Positions 1 to 11,466 of a stretch of 64,000 bases of DNA are shown here, piece after piece (the stretch's first letter is position 1; each line of letters opens with the position of its first letter). Under the pieces are notes generated by a model. It was not told the origin of the DNA, did no database searches, and was given only the letters and a program-made list of their open reading frames with translations. The stretch is from the NCBI RefSeq assembly GCF_036417845.1, contig NC_089990.1:193501-257500 (forward strand), given 5' to 3'. Made by a program: the position numbers and the translations under genes. Source of the DNA: Apteryx mantelli (Eukaryota; Chordata; Aves; Apterygiformes; Apterygidae).

Positions 1-3000
1 ACTACCCTATGGAATAGCATGTATTCTCTTAATTTGGGTTTAAACCAATCCCATACCTCCAAATATTATCAGAAAATTAGATCTGCCTTCTTACGAAGTA
101 CACTTTTAAAGGTGTGAAGAAAGTCAGCACAGAGAATGATACAAGCAAGTCTAGTAAATAAAACTTGCTTGGGATTGACTTTGAAGGGAAACAGACTGGT
201 TTGCAGTTTTCTAGGAAAAACAACTGTGCATAAGTTTTGTAGTTATTACTCCAGATTGAGTTTACTGGAATACAAAAATGGATTGTCCCACATGAGCTAT
301 TTTTGGATAGGAGAACCAAGCCATTCAATTCTTTGCCATGCTGAGCTCTTTTCAAAGCTAACAATATAAAAGATGATTATCACTGTTAAGTATTTTGCTC
401 TTCAGTTCCAGTGCTTTAAGGTGCAGTTGGCCAGTGAACCTAAGTTTATGCACAACTATGACAGGACCCTGCATCCACTGAAATCAAGGACTAGTTTCTG
501 GTGGCAACGTCAGGGACTTTAATACTTACAGCCTGCTCTGCTGTGAGCAAGGCACCAAGAAAGCAAATTGCTCAGATACCACTGTGATAGTGGTGGGGTA
601 TTATGGCCCTGAATGGGAAGAAGTGGGCCTAATTTACTTTGATTAATCTGTACATCATCAGAGTGCTGAGGTTATCATGTGGGCTTGGAAAATGGAGTGG
701 AGGAGTGAGGCTCTTTCTTCAAAGCACTGAATTTGTCAAATCTAGTGTGTAGTTATTGGGTCTCTGTGTTTATGAACTTCTTTGTTTCTCACAGGTCTCC
801 TTTCCTCTACCCCCCTTTTCCATTCCTTATTCTCATGGGACAGAGAGGGCCTTTTTGACCAAGTCTCATGCCCAGACAAACGGGGAAGAAGGACCAGCAC
901 ACAGCCATCCAGCGGTCAGAGGAGGCAGCCTGTCATTTAATCATGATTTATTGGTTATGGTATCCCAATAAAGGGCTGGGCATCAAGCAGGCACAAGCCC
1001 AGGCATACAATTTCAAAAGCTTTTACAGTCTTAGAAAACAAATAACAGATAACAGAGTCAGGTGGCTATATTATATCTTGGTCTTTAACATGGCATGTCT
1101 GGATCCTATCTTTTATACTCACGTGGTGATGGAGAATATCAAACAATGCACACCTATCTATTCTGACTCCTAAGCAGTCTTGATCAGGAATTTCAGTCTT
1201 TTCCACAAAAATTAGACAGTAGATAAACAGTGGAGATTTAAAAGCTGGCATTAGCCTTAGCATGCCCACAGAGGCTCTCTCATCAACATGAGTCTGGAAG
1301 TCTTTCTATATCTTCAAAATACGGTCCTTTTTAAGGAAAGCAGGTACACCAAAGATATATGGTGGTGTAACTTGGGGATTAGGAACAGGAAAGGAATGAA
1401 ATAGATTTCATGATGTCAAACCCAAGTAGCCAGTGCTAAGATATGAGTGACTGCCTTTGGATGTTGGTATTCAGTAGCTTTATATCCTGGAAGCTATGTG
1501 TGTAAAAGGTTCTGAGCTGTTACACCACATCCTCCCTACTCATTACTGAGGGACACCAACCGACAGCTTGTCAGCTGCCTTATCATTCAGTGTGTCACTG
1601 CTTGGCTTGCTGCTGGTGTCAGGCTCACCCATGGGATGACATTTCCAGCCACACTTTGATTGTTTCAACCTCAGTCTACCTAAAGAGCTGTGATGCAGTT
1701 AGGAAAGACCTCCAGCTCCTCTCTGCTGTCGTCTACCCTGTGTTCCTTTGCACCGTGAGAACTTATAATTGGTATAAGCTAAGGGAATGGGCCAAAATTA
1801 CTTGAGGTTATTAGATCTGCCTTATATGATACTGAAACTGATGAAGGATGAATTTGATGACATCACTTCAGCCTGCTGGGAGAAAATACTATTTTCCAGG
1901 CAACTCTGCTGCAGAGAAACCTTCAGATGTACCTCCTCTGCAATGTCATCAGTATTCCCTCACTGATTTATTTTCTAGTTTCTGACATGCTGAACTCGTT
2001 GATGTCATTAATTGTTTTCCCTGGGATTTTCTCTGAGTCGTATGAAAATACCTGTCCTGCCAACTGGCAGAGGAGACAGCAGCAGGGCTGAGTACCTGAC
2101 GATAGATGGATGATTGCACAAGTTATGTATGTGTGAGTAGTTGCTGAGTTTTAGGTGGTGTGAATGCTCATCTAAGATACTGTCTTGTGGGTATCTAGGA
2201 TGTTGTTCCTGGTTGGTGGAGGAGAAAATTCAGGTCACATGCTGACTCTCTTTTATTTCATTCCTACAGCACAGGAATGATTTGCCTATACAAGGCTGCT
2301 CTTCATTTTATGTTTACTCACCATGGACTACTTCAGTTCTCTGCAGAGCAGGTTGATGTCATAAGATTTTTGACATAACTAGCCTTTGATGCTAAGTATT
2401 TCCCATTTTGGCTTTACGGCATTTCATTAGCCATACCATCTTTCCTGGGTATGACAGAGATAAAAATGACACAGTACTGTGATGCAGGATCACAGTGATG
2501 CTGTGGGAATATTTTATCCCTTATGATAAATATGAAGTGGTGTAGAGAGCTGATTAGTAATGGTGACAGTAATGATAGCAGTTCAGCCTATGATAATCAG
2601 GTTGGGAGAGCAGCAAAGTGTGTTTGATTCCCATTGATCTGTACAGGATTATATCTGCTCATACCCTGGGGTGAATCATCCTGGAAAGTTTGACTCCATT
2701 TATCCTGGATAGCTAGGCAAAAAACAAAGTGGAAAAGAATCTAGAAGAGCAGTGGTTTATCAGTACAGCAAATCCAGGTCTAAAACACCAAGTATCAGAC
2801 CAGAAACACCTTTTTTTACTGCCAGTGATCCAGTAATGTGTGGATCCAGTATTAGTGGTCCTAGAAACACAGCCTGTGTGAAAGGAAATCCTTTAAACAG
2901 AAATACTTTATTTGTATTTTGTTGGTCTACTTCCTCTAAATACTGTAAAATGGAAACTGCAGGAAAATGCAACTGGAGGGAATTCAAACACTTTACATAT

Positions 3001-3081
3001 ATAGCTTGGCAAACCAGAGAGTACTAGATGGTATTTAAAGTATATTTTTCCCTGAAGGGCTCAAACGTCTTCATGAAAGAT

Positions 3082-3170
3082 GTTACCCCAGTGTTGCAGA
3101 TGTGGTGACTGAGACACAGAAAGGACATGTGACTTGTCCATATTGGGGCAGTTTGGATCAATACCCAGAG
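3082..3170 (-). repeat. MIR-like SINE relic
   Basis: On the + strand the stretch resembles the reverse complement of the conserved MIR core: a block ending in CAGATGTGGTGACTGAGACA, followed by a purine-rich ACAGAAAGG segment and a GTGACTTGTCCA block. This follows the family order of ACAGATGAGGAAACTGAGGC, then AGAGAGG, then the ACTTGCCCAAGG box. The match is diverged and was recognised from memory of the consensus, so it is an old relic at best. Confidence 0.45.
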
Positions 3171-5581
3171 CGATGCTCGGCACCCGGAGCGTGCTGCCAT
3201 TCAGGGAAGACCAAGTAGCTGAGAAAGAGGAAAGGAAATGTGGTTCTGAAAAAGATGACTAAGAATCCATTTGACTGCATGTCAGACACAAACCAGAGGG
3301 CTTAGACTGTGTTTAAGCAGCTGGCCAAGACTAGGGTCGAAATTCTCCAGACAACATCATTAATGCTGGTTTGACCTCATTGAAGGTGGCAAAAGGGAAC
3401 TACAGAACCTTCCCAAGCTGTTTCATCATCTATCTATCTGCTCACTGATAGTCTGCTAGGCTGGGCTTGTAGGTCTGTGGTTTTCACATTTTCTAACAGG
3501 AATCAGGAAACATTCTTTGTATTTTGTTCTTAGTATCCAAAATGGTGAATGCCATTGAACAGTATTAGAGACATGGAAAAAAGAGGAGAGTCCCTTGTTG
3601 CCTGTGTAAGAAGAGAGCCTTTGGACTCTTTCTGGATGGGGTGACTATACACATCAGCAGCTTCGAGTAAGCATATTCATACAAATCTGGCCACCTGAGC
3701 CCCCAGGGCACTCTGCGTCTGGGTATGTGAATGCAGGTGGAGAGCCAAAGTCCAGCAAAGATCTGACCTCAGATCAATGTGCCTGACCAAGGCCCTTTTG
3801 AGGAGAAACTGGAAAAATACTTAGGAAATTTGAGCATAAATTCTGTTTTCAGCTATGGCCTTTTAAGTGCCCTGAAATCGATGGGCAAGATTCCCATGAC
3901 AAGTGAACAGATACAAAATTAGTGTCAGTGCCCCAGAAATGGACCTGATGAATTAACCTGAGAGAAACCCAGGGAAGGTGTTTGCTGAAGCTTTGTAATT
4001 CATTCATGTATTTGTCTTTTGGCCTGCTGGAGGCATGCGGAGCCCTGGGGCAGGGACTGATTGCTGACTATTGAAGCAGGTTAATTCATATGGGTTTGGG
4101 GTGGGAAGGGGGATGTCTGCTACATTTTCATCTTGGCAAGCCAGGATATGCTATGGATCATGTGGTGTAGGAATCACTGAGCACTCCCTCCAACATACAC
4201 AATTTCAAGTGATTCAAAAACATCTGCATCTTCAGGGAAAGCAGGAAAAAGCCAAGGGAAGCAAGAGTTTCCTGTGGTAAGTGTGCAGCAGCAGAAGCAG
4301 CTTGCTAATTTAATTTTGTTTGTTTGAAGCACATGTCAGCAGCCTGCACATGTTTTCAAGTTAGTGTTTATGTCTGTGTTTGGGTAGGAATGGACCAGGC
4401 TTTCCAAGGCCAAGGTCATCTATGGGAGACCAGCTGCTCAGCACCCCAGAAAAGTAGATGGGCAACAGTTTTTGACAAGTTTTGTGTGTATCTAAGGAAG
4501 AGGATCTTCTGGCCAGAAATAAAAGGTCCCAAAGATCAGGCTCAAAGTCTCCAGACAGGGAGTGGAGCTTGTGCCTGAGGAACATTGCATCATTTTGACA
4601 TTTCCTTGTCCTGTTGCACAATATTGATACTAGCCATCACACTTAGGCAGCCCGAGCATCACCTGTGTAGAAATGTGCAGTTAGAGTAATACATGCCATT
4701 GCCATCCCTGTTCTGAAATACAGAGTTACTGGGCATTTGTCAGCCAACTCCCAGTGATCAGTATCTTCCTCTGGTTGCCTTGTGGCTTTTATTTGTTCAT
4801 AGAAACAGGGCTTTTTATTCCCTATATGTTTACCAAGAGTAGCAGTGCTGGGGCAAAGGAGATGGATCAGCCTCCTGCATTCAGGAGCTTGGGCAGAGAA
4901 CTGTGGCATGAAACCTCTTCCTGTGATCTCTGCAAATACCTAGAAGTCTTTTTAACACTTCCCCGCCATAAGATCACCCATGCTTAGTGAATTCCCCAGG
5001 GACCAGAAGACTTATAAGATATAAACTACTTTTGAATAAGGAAATGCAGTTGTTGTTCCCTGTCAGCAGGAAGAAGCCCTGTAAAACCCCCAGTATCCTC
5101 ATAATAACTAATGATCCCTGGGCAGCTGAGTAATGCCATTACCTTTCTTCATCCTCTCTCAGAGCACAATGCAACTGTTCACTAAGCCTGTCAGCATCCC
5201 AGTAAGTCATCATTAACTGGGGAAACTGAGGCAAGGCAGAACGACTTGCAGTAATTCCTTTGGAGATTAATGAACCACTCTTTCAAAGCAATCCAACATT
5301 CCAGAAAGAAGGCATCAAACCAGGGGTGTGTTTATGAAATACAATGAGATGCAGCTATATCCTTCACCATTTTGCATGTTGCAGTGAGGCAAGTCTATAT
5401 TTTCTTCCAAGAAAGCTCCAATTGTCTAGGCAGGCTACGCAAGTGGCGTCTGACTCTGTGTTGGTTATTGGAGGAGTGGCTCCGCGTACATGTTGATGTT
5501 GCTGAAATGAAATCTTTACTCTATTGACATCGTAAGTATCAATGCATGAGGACATGATGACCACTGCTAAGAATGGGTTTG

Positions 5582-5632
5582 TTTCCTCTCCTCTCCACTC
5601 CTCTCCACTCTGCTCTGCTCCTCTCCCCCTTC
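5582..5632. repeat. Polypyrimidine low-complexity tract
   Basis: An almost pure C/T run built from CTCTCC and ACTCCTCTCC pieces, including two adjacent copies of a CTCTCCACTC unit. No coding or transposon signal is attached. The complementary strand is polypurine and could form triplex-type DNA; that is inference. Confidence 0.7.
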
Positions 5633-6394
5633 TACAAATGCATCAAATAATAGAAACAAGTACAGACTTTCAAGAAGTCACCTAGTACATTTTTCTGCCT
5701 TTAAGGCAAAGTATCCTACTTCATTCTTTCTGACAGCACTCTGATCATACTGTAGGCAATGAAATACTAAGGTCAGCCAGTGCACAAGGGCTTCCCTTGG
5801 TGCTCTATGGCAAAGCGAGTTCAGTTTCGAATGTTATGCTCTACTGTCTTTGGTGGCAGCACCAGTATCTCCATGCCAAGTCCAGGACAGGGGCATGCCC
5901 AGTAGCATGTGTATGACTGAAAAGCTCTTTGGAGCAAATTGGCTGTGTTCAAACAGTTTGCAGGGGCCTTACCTACGAATGCACTTCCCTCCTCTCCCCA
6001 CATCCGACCTTCCTATTAAACAGGACAGTTGGTGTGCTTGGATATGCACCAACACTTAGACATGCACATATGTGTGCATGTGACTGTGCCTAGGGCCAAA
6101 CCTGGAGCACTCTCGCACCTCCTCAGTGATCATCCTAGCTTTGTCCGTAGAAGGGACCTTCTCACTCTGCTCCACTTTTCTTCACTTGAACTGAAAATAG
6201 TCAAACCCAATTCCTTTATGGATAACCTTTTTTTGTTCTCAGAACTTGCTGCAAGATGAAGATCCTACACAGAACTGTCCATCCTTTTTGCTTAATGATT
6301 ATCTTAAGCTGCCCAGGAGCCTTTCACTGCGAGGGACTTTGGTATCTTTATGGCTGTGTGGTTTCTAAGAGAGAATTACCCAGAGAGCTTTTGT

Positions 6395-6446
6395 GTTTTC
6401 AAAGCACTGTGCAAACATCAGCAAGCTAATCCTCTCTACCCCCAGG
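6395..6446 (-). repeat. Amniote MIR-like SINE fragment
   Basis: The segment TTTTCAAAGCACTGTGCAAA followed by CATCAGCAAGCTAATCCTC resembles the reverse complement of the 3' part of amniote MIR elements, where a GAGGATTA block precedes a GTAAAGCGCTTTG block. The match is short and diverged. The adjacent CORE-SINE section is not recognisable. Confidence 0.35.
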
Positions 6447-7789
6447 ACTGCTGAGGATGGAGGTTTCTGGAGGCTCTTGGTCTTGGGGATCTTCTCAAAA
6501 TATGAGTTTGGGTTTGAAAAAATAGCTTTGACATTGGGAGTTTTTTCCTTGTCATTTTAACCCAGTGGACTTTTTTCTTAAAAACAAACAAACAAAGAAC
6601 CCCCCCAAACCCATAAATGAGTTGAGTGAGACAAAAAGAAAAAGTAAGATAAAGGGAAAAAAAAGTTATAGCTGTGCTTTAAAAGTGAAAGTGTGTGTTC
6701 CCGATGAGAATAGATAAATTCTGTGAGAAAACAGGCACCTGGGACTGAGGAAATTGGGACTGAGTGTCTACTTGTCTGTGTGTATTGCTGAATGGCAGAC
6801 ACCTCTGGGACAGAGAACAGCTAGAGCTGTAAAGAAAACAGAATCTATCCATCTGTCTGCCTGTCCGTCTATCCATTATTCTTTTTTATAATCTGCTGAC
6901 TCTCCTGGAACAAATGCCTTAAATGCCTTACTGCTCTGCATTTTAGGATTTGAGATGCCATAGCAGGAGGAGGGGGATGTTTAGTAAAAACCTAGGAAAA
7001 ATAAACGTTGTCATCTGTTATGGCTGAGGCTATTGGGGGCTATGTGACGCAGGATCGTGGTTAGCTGTGGGGACAAGAAGAGCTGGATGCAGAGTGTGTG
7101 GGGAAGGAAGGGCTGCCCAGTGAAGCATGTCCCTCCGTCATGAAACCCGACTGCAAAGCACACCGTGTAGTGTTAACGGGGCGGGAGGGAGTTCCCTTCC
7201 CTTGTGAGTGAATCAGCTTGGAGGGAGAGGTAGCATGAACATTCCCAGATCACACTCCAGCTCTAGGCATCTCCTGCACAATAATGCTCTGGGCTTTTTT
7301 GCGTCTACTCACTGTCCTAGCCCAGAAACAGCTGCAGTACCTACCTGGACAACATAGTCATGGGTCAAGGTTTGGCGTTCACCTGGAAAAAACCTGCAAT
7401 CTGAGCAGAGGCCAACAGTAAAGTCTTCAGTATACATACAACGTTTCTGTATTGGAATAAAAATGGTTGGCAACTCCCTGGATATTTTTAAGGCTTCCAA
7501 AAATAGATCCAAGTCTCAGAGAAAATGAATGGAGCCAAGACTAGATGGAAAGAACCAGTAAAGTGTGGTTTGTCTGAAACAGTGCTGAAATCATCTTCCA
7601 CATTATATGCCACTACCTGGAAACATGAGCTGGTTTTCTTTCCCCTCCTTACAGCTGTCTGAGCCCTGTGTTCCAGTGCATTCCTTTGCTTGACAAAGTT
7701 TCAATACAGCAGTGAAAACTGATTTAACATTAGTGGAGAGACGGAGCGCTCCCTCCCCACTACACTCCTGCTCAGCGTTAGCTGGAGCC

Positions 7790-7900
7790 CTGGAGTCGTG
7801 CCGGAGCCCTGCAGGGCAGGAGATAAGTTAAATCAGGAGCAGCTGCTCTTGTGTGAGACACACACAGCTGATTCAAATCACAGGTCAGGGAGAAATGAGG
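7790..7900. promoter_or_regulatory. Candidate regulatory cluster: GATA plus E-box
   Basis: An AGATAAG motif at 7821-7827 lies between two perfect 12-base palindromes: GCCCTGCAGGGC at 7806-7817 and GAGCAGCTGCTC, with a CAGCTG E-box core, at 7837-7848. A second CAGCTG lies about 20 bases further on. GATA plus E-box composites are known from haematopoietic and endothelial enhancers, and moesin is strongly expressed in those cells. The enhancer role is inference; only the motifs and their spacing are seen. Confidence 0.3.
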
Positions 7901-10900
7901 AGAGGGAGCAGGGACTATTTGGAGGATAAGACCACTGGGGACATGCACATGTGTTCAGGGAGTTTAACCTCAGTCAGTGAAGCCCGAGTCCATGGATGAG
8001 CTGGTGACATATTGCAGAGGGGAGAAGGAGAATTTAGGATACAACTTCAGAACTGCAGTCAGTGCACCAGTGGGCTAGCCTGGTCCCCAGGGAGGGCTCA
8101 GCTGGCCTGATGCTGAATGTGCTCTTCTGGCTGTATTTGAGACTGTCCTCCAAAACAACTGGTGCTGAATATTTGACATCTACACTGAATGTGCCTCAGG
8201 GGAAGCTTATTTTGAACTTGCTCTGGTCTGGTCCTATGTACCAAATGCTTGCTGATGGCTGGAGCACATTAGATGCATTGCTGGAGCACATCTTCTGGTT
8301 TGTTTTCATCCAAGAGGAATTCAGTTCAACAGTTCTGAGTCTGTACCATGATGGGAAACAAAGAGCAGCGAAGAGGAAATTCACTTGAAAAACACTCGTG
8401 GTATGAACTAAAAAGCTAATGCAGATGCAGCCTACTTGCACAGTTTTGGGGGCTGAGGAGCTGCTAATTTCCAGGCGAGGCAGAGGTGGTGATGATGGGG
8501 GCGGGAGGCGAAAACTTCTTAACCCAGCTACAGCTTGAAAACCATGTCGGCCTGCAGCTGAATGCACTGCAGCCCAAACCACCAACCACATCAGAGGCAG
8601 AACTTCTGGGGTAGCACATGGCCGGTTCAGGGGCTGCTGCTGCCACATAGGCAAATTCCTCTTATGACAGAGGATTCTGGAGGAATAATTCTGTTCCCTC
8701 TCCCACAGTGGTCTCTTTACTTTGCTTAAAAATGCAGAGGGGAGATGGGTTTATGCTGGGAATATTGAAGTGATGGGACAGTTGTGTGGGCCTCCCTGTG
8801 GATGTGAGAAGGCAGCAAGCAGCGTCCTGGAGACGTGAGGTTTAGTTCATAAAAAGGGGTCATGGAGCAGACTGTGGGTGTAAGATGCTGCTGTCCCAGG
8901 GCACTAACTGCTCTGAACCCAAAGGCAACAAGCAGCAGGGAGAACTGTTTAGGAGTCCAAGGGCTGTTTTGTACTAAGAGTTTAACATAGTCCCAGACTT
9001 CAGCAAGCTGCAATTTTGGGCTGAAAGCTGGTGCAATAAGGGCAACGGCTTATTTAATGGTATGTTAAAACTGTTGTCCTGGCTGCAGGAGGCTCCTCCT
9101 CTGCCACTTGCTCTCTCACACGTGCTCTCACCCATGAACACACATGCTCGCACAGCACAGGGACCATGTCCTGCTGCCCTTGGGGCTACTGGTGAGCTCA
9201 GGCAGGAGCAATGCCAGAGTCTGTTCCTCTCTCGCTCTGATTTCATTTTGAATCCCTCAGTTAAGCTAACAAGTTTTCAGGCCGACAAGCTGCATCACCT
9301 GCTTTTCTATGATGAGCAGGATGCACAAGTGGTGCTGTGCTCTAATACTGAGACATTCAACTCCTGCCCTACAGTGGTATGGCTGTATTGCACCTGTGTA
9401 GAGGGAATGGGTCAGACACATGACTGATTTTCCAGCTATGTTTGACAGCCGTGCAGCACGATCACAGAGACTTTCCAAATGTGGGGGCACATTTTAGACC
9501 CATTGCTGTGCATGATGATACAAAGCATTAGGATGTGGAGAGTGAGACTGCATCTCTTGTGGCCAACTCCTACTGAAGGCAAATTTGCAGTTGATGGGAT
9601 TTGGATCAGACTCTTGTGCAGCATGTCCCCTTTTTATGCATCATAGAGCTTGGACAGCTGTTGTTCTCGTCCTGCTGTTTGCCTCTCTGGTTCTTGCTGT
9701 TAGCAATGCTCTGAAGTGTTTGAGCTATACAATCTCAAGGGACTTCAAAAATAAACCCTTTGCACTAACAGCTTCAAAAAATATCCAGTAAACAATTATT
9801 TTAAATTAAGAATGTTGACATTATATATAAACATTTTTTTCTAAGTAATTAGCATAAAGTATAAAATCTGCACTGTTGCCTGAAAATTGAAGGTGACAAC
9901 TTTGTGAGCCCCTTCTAAGATGACCAATATTATTATATCAGTTTTATAGCTGGGCTAATGAAAAAGAACAAAATCATCCAATCAGCCGTTGGCACATCTC
10001 ATATGACCGAGGAGAGCTATTTTCTAGTTGCTGTCCCTAATCTGTGGAACAGTACTTTAACAGCCTAACTTTTCTTGGGCTGGGTGCTGTGGATTTTCAG
10101 TGCCTTGGGCCCCAGCTTCTTTTACTTTGCTCAGGGAGAGGCAAACTGATCAGATATAGCTATAAGAAAAAGAAAGTTGTGGTGTTTGAACAGTGTAGCA
10201 GTTCCTGTGTTGGTGGCAGGCTCAGGGCTTCTGAAGAAATGAGGTTTGTTACTGCTGTCCCTGAAGAGCTCTCATTTTCCTGTTTGCTTCTTTCTACTCC
10301 CATAAAACAGGCTCTTCATTTCCTCTTGCACCCATTCTTTTCTTCTTTGCTTTCTACAACAACACAGAATGGCTTAGTCATGAGAGAGTCTCCTTGGTAT
10401 GTTTTTGAAGATGTTTTCACGGATGCTGCTACAATGCCCAGGGAAATTTTTAAGGAGGTTTAGGAGAATACCAGAATCCAGAAGTTTATTTCATTGGAAA
10501 AAATAGAGGGATGGGAATGAATAGCTTATATTGCCTCTTTCATAACATGTTTTTGGAACAGTCGTCAACTCCAAGGCAAAGTCCATTTTGCTGCCATCTC
10601 AACATAATTGCTTTGCTATTTACTTGATCAGTAGCAGTCTCTACGCTTCAAAAACAATTATCAGTAACTGCTAATAGTCAGTATGATGCCAAGAGCAAAA
10701 GACAGTGAAAGTGGGACTCTGAACTATGCTGAGCCAAATGATCTTTTTTTCCTTGCACCAGCATCAAATACGGCTTGTGCACCACTGGGCACTTGTGCTC
10801 AGTTAGATCCATTTCAACTCCTCCAGGAGCCTTCTGGGAGGAAGATGCTTGGCGATTTGCTCACCTCTGTGTATCGGGTTCCTGGCTGGCATTAAAACCA

Positions 10901-10940
10901 GATTCAGTCTAATCTTATAAATTACTCTGCATAGCTAAAC

Positions 10941-10979
10941 GTGTGTGTGTGTCTGTGTGAGTGTGTGTGTATGTCTGTG
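10941..10979. repeat. Imperfect TG microsatellite
   Basis: Alternating GT dinucleotides interrupted by GTCTGT, GAGTGT and ATGTCT variants. Interruptions suggest an ageing, relatively stable microsatellite. Confidence 0.75.
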
Positions 10980-11430
10980 AAGAGGAGACAGGCAAGAGGA
11001 GGAGTTTATAAAAGGCAAAGAGAAATGGGAAATATTTGTCTTTCTGTGGGCTTCTCTCTAAACCTGAGTTTGCAGCTCTTGCAACTAACACAAATGACAG
11101 GTCATTGTTTTACCCATCACTAAAAGGGAAATGAATTCAGGACTTCCTCAAGCCCTTGAAAAGGTTAAGAAATGGATAACCACTTGGTGGTGAGGATCCA
11201 GTCCTGGTGTGAAGGCAAACAGTATAGCTCTGGAGGACTGGACTCCTGTTGTGAGGTCTGTGGGCTGCAAACACAGCAGCCCAAGAGGATATTTTGAATG
11301 ACCACCCAGAAGTAAGTCCTGCATAATGAAGAACTGGAAGGGGGCAGGATTTGCATGAGGAGGAAGAAAAAGTAAATAGTGCCTCTTTGAGATCCCTCAC
11401 CTGATGGTGACAAATTTGAAGTTAAACTGA

Positions 11431-11466
11431 CTCTTTTCTTTTTTTCTTTTTTTTTGGGGGGGGGGG
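11431..11466. repeat. T-rich tract joined to an 11-base G run
   Basis: A CTTTTCTTTTTTT-type pyrimidine tract switches abruptly to eleven consecutive Gs at 11456-11466. Homopolymers of this kind are prone to slippage and to sequencing error. Confidence 0.75.

Noticed and set aside
5205..5262. Possible MIR core (GGGGAAACTGAGGCAAGGCA)
   Set aside because: Only about 25 bases match and the flanks show no continuation of the element, so it is too short to annotate.
8196..8654. 152-codon open frame on the minus strand
   Set aside because: No recognisable family, no supporting splice sites, and overlapping frames on both strands have similar lengths, as expected by chance.
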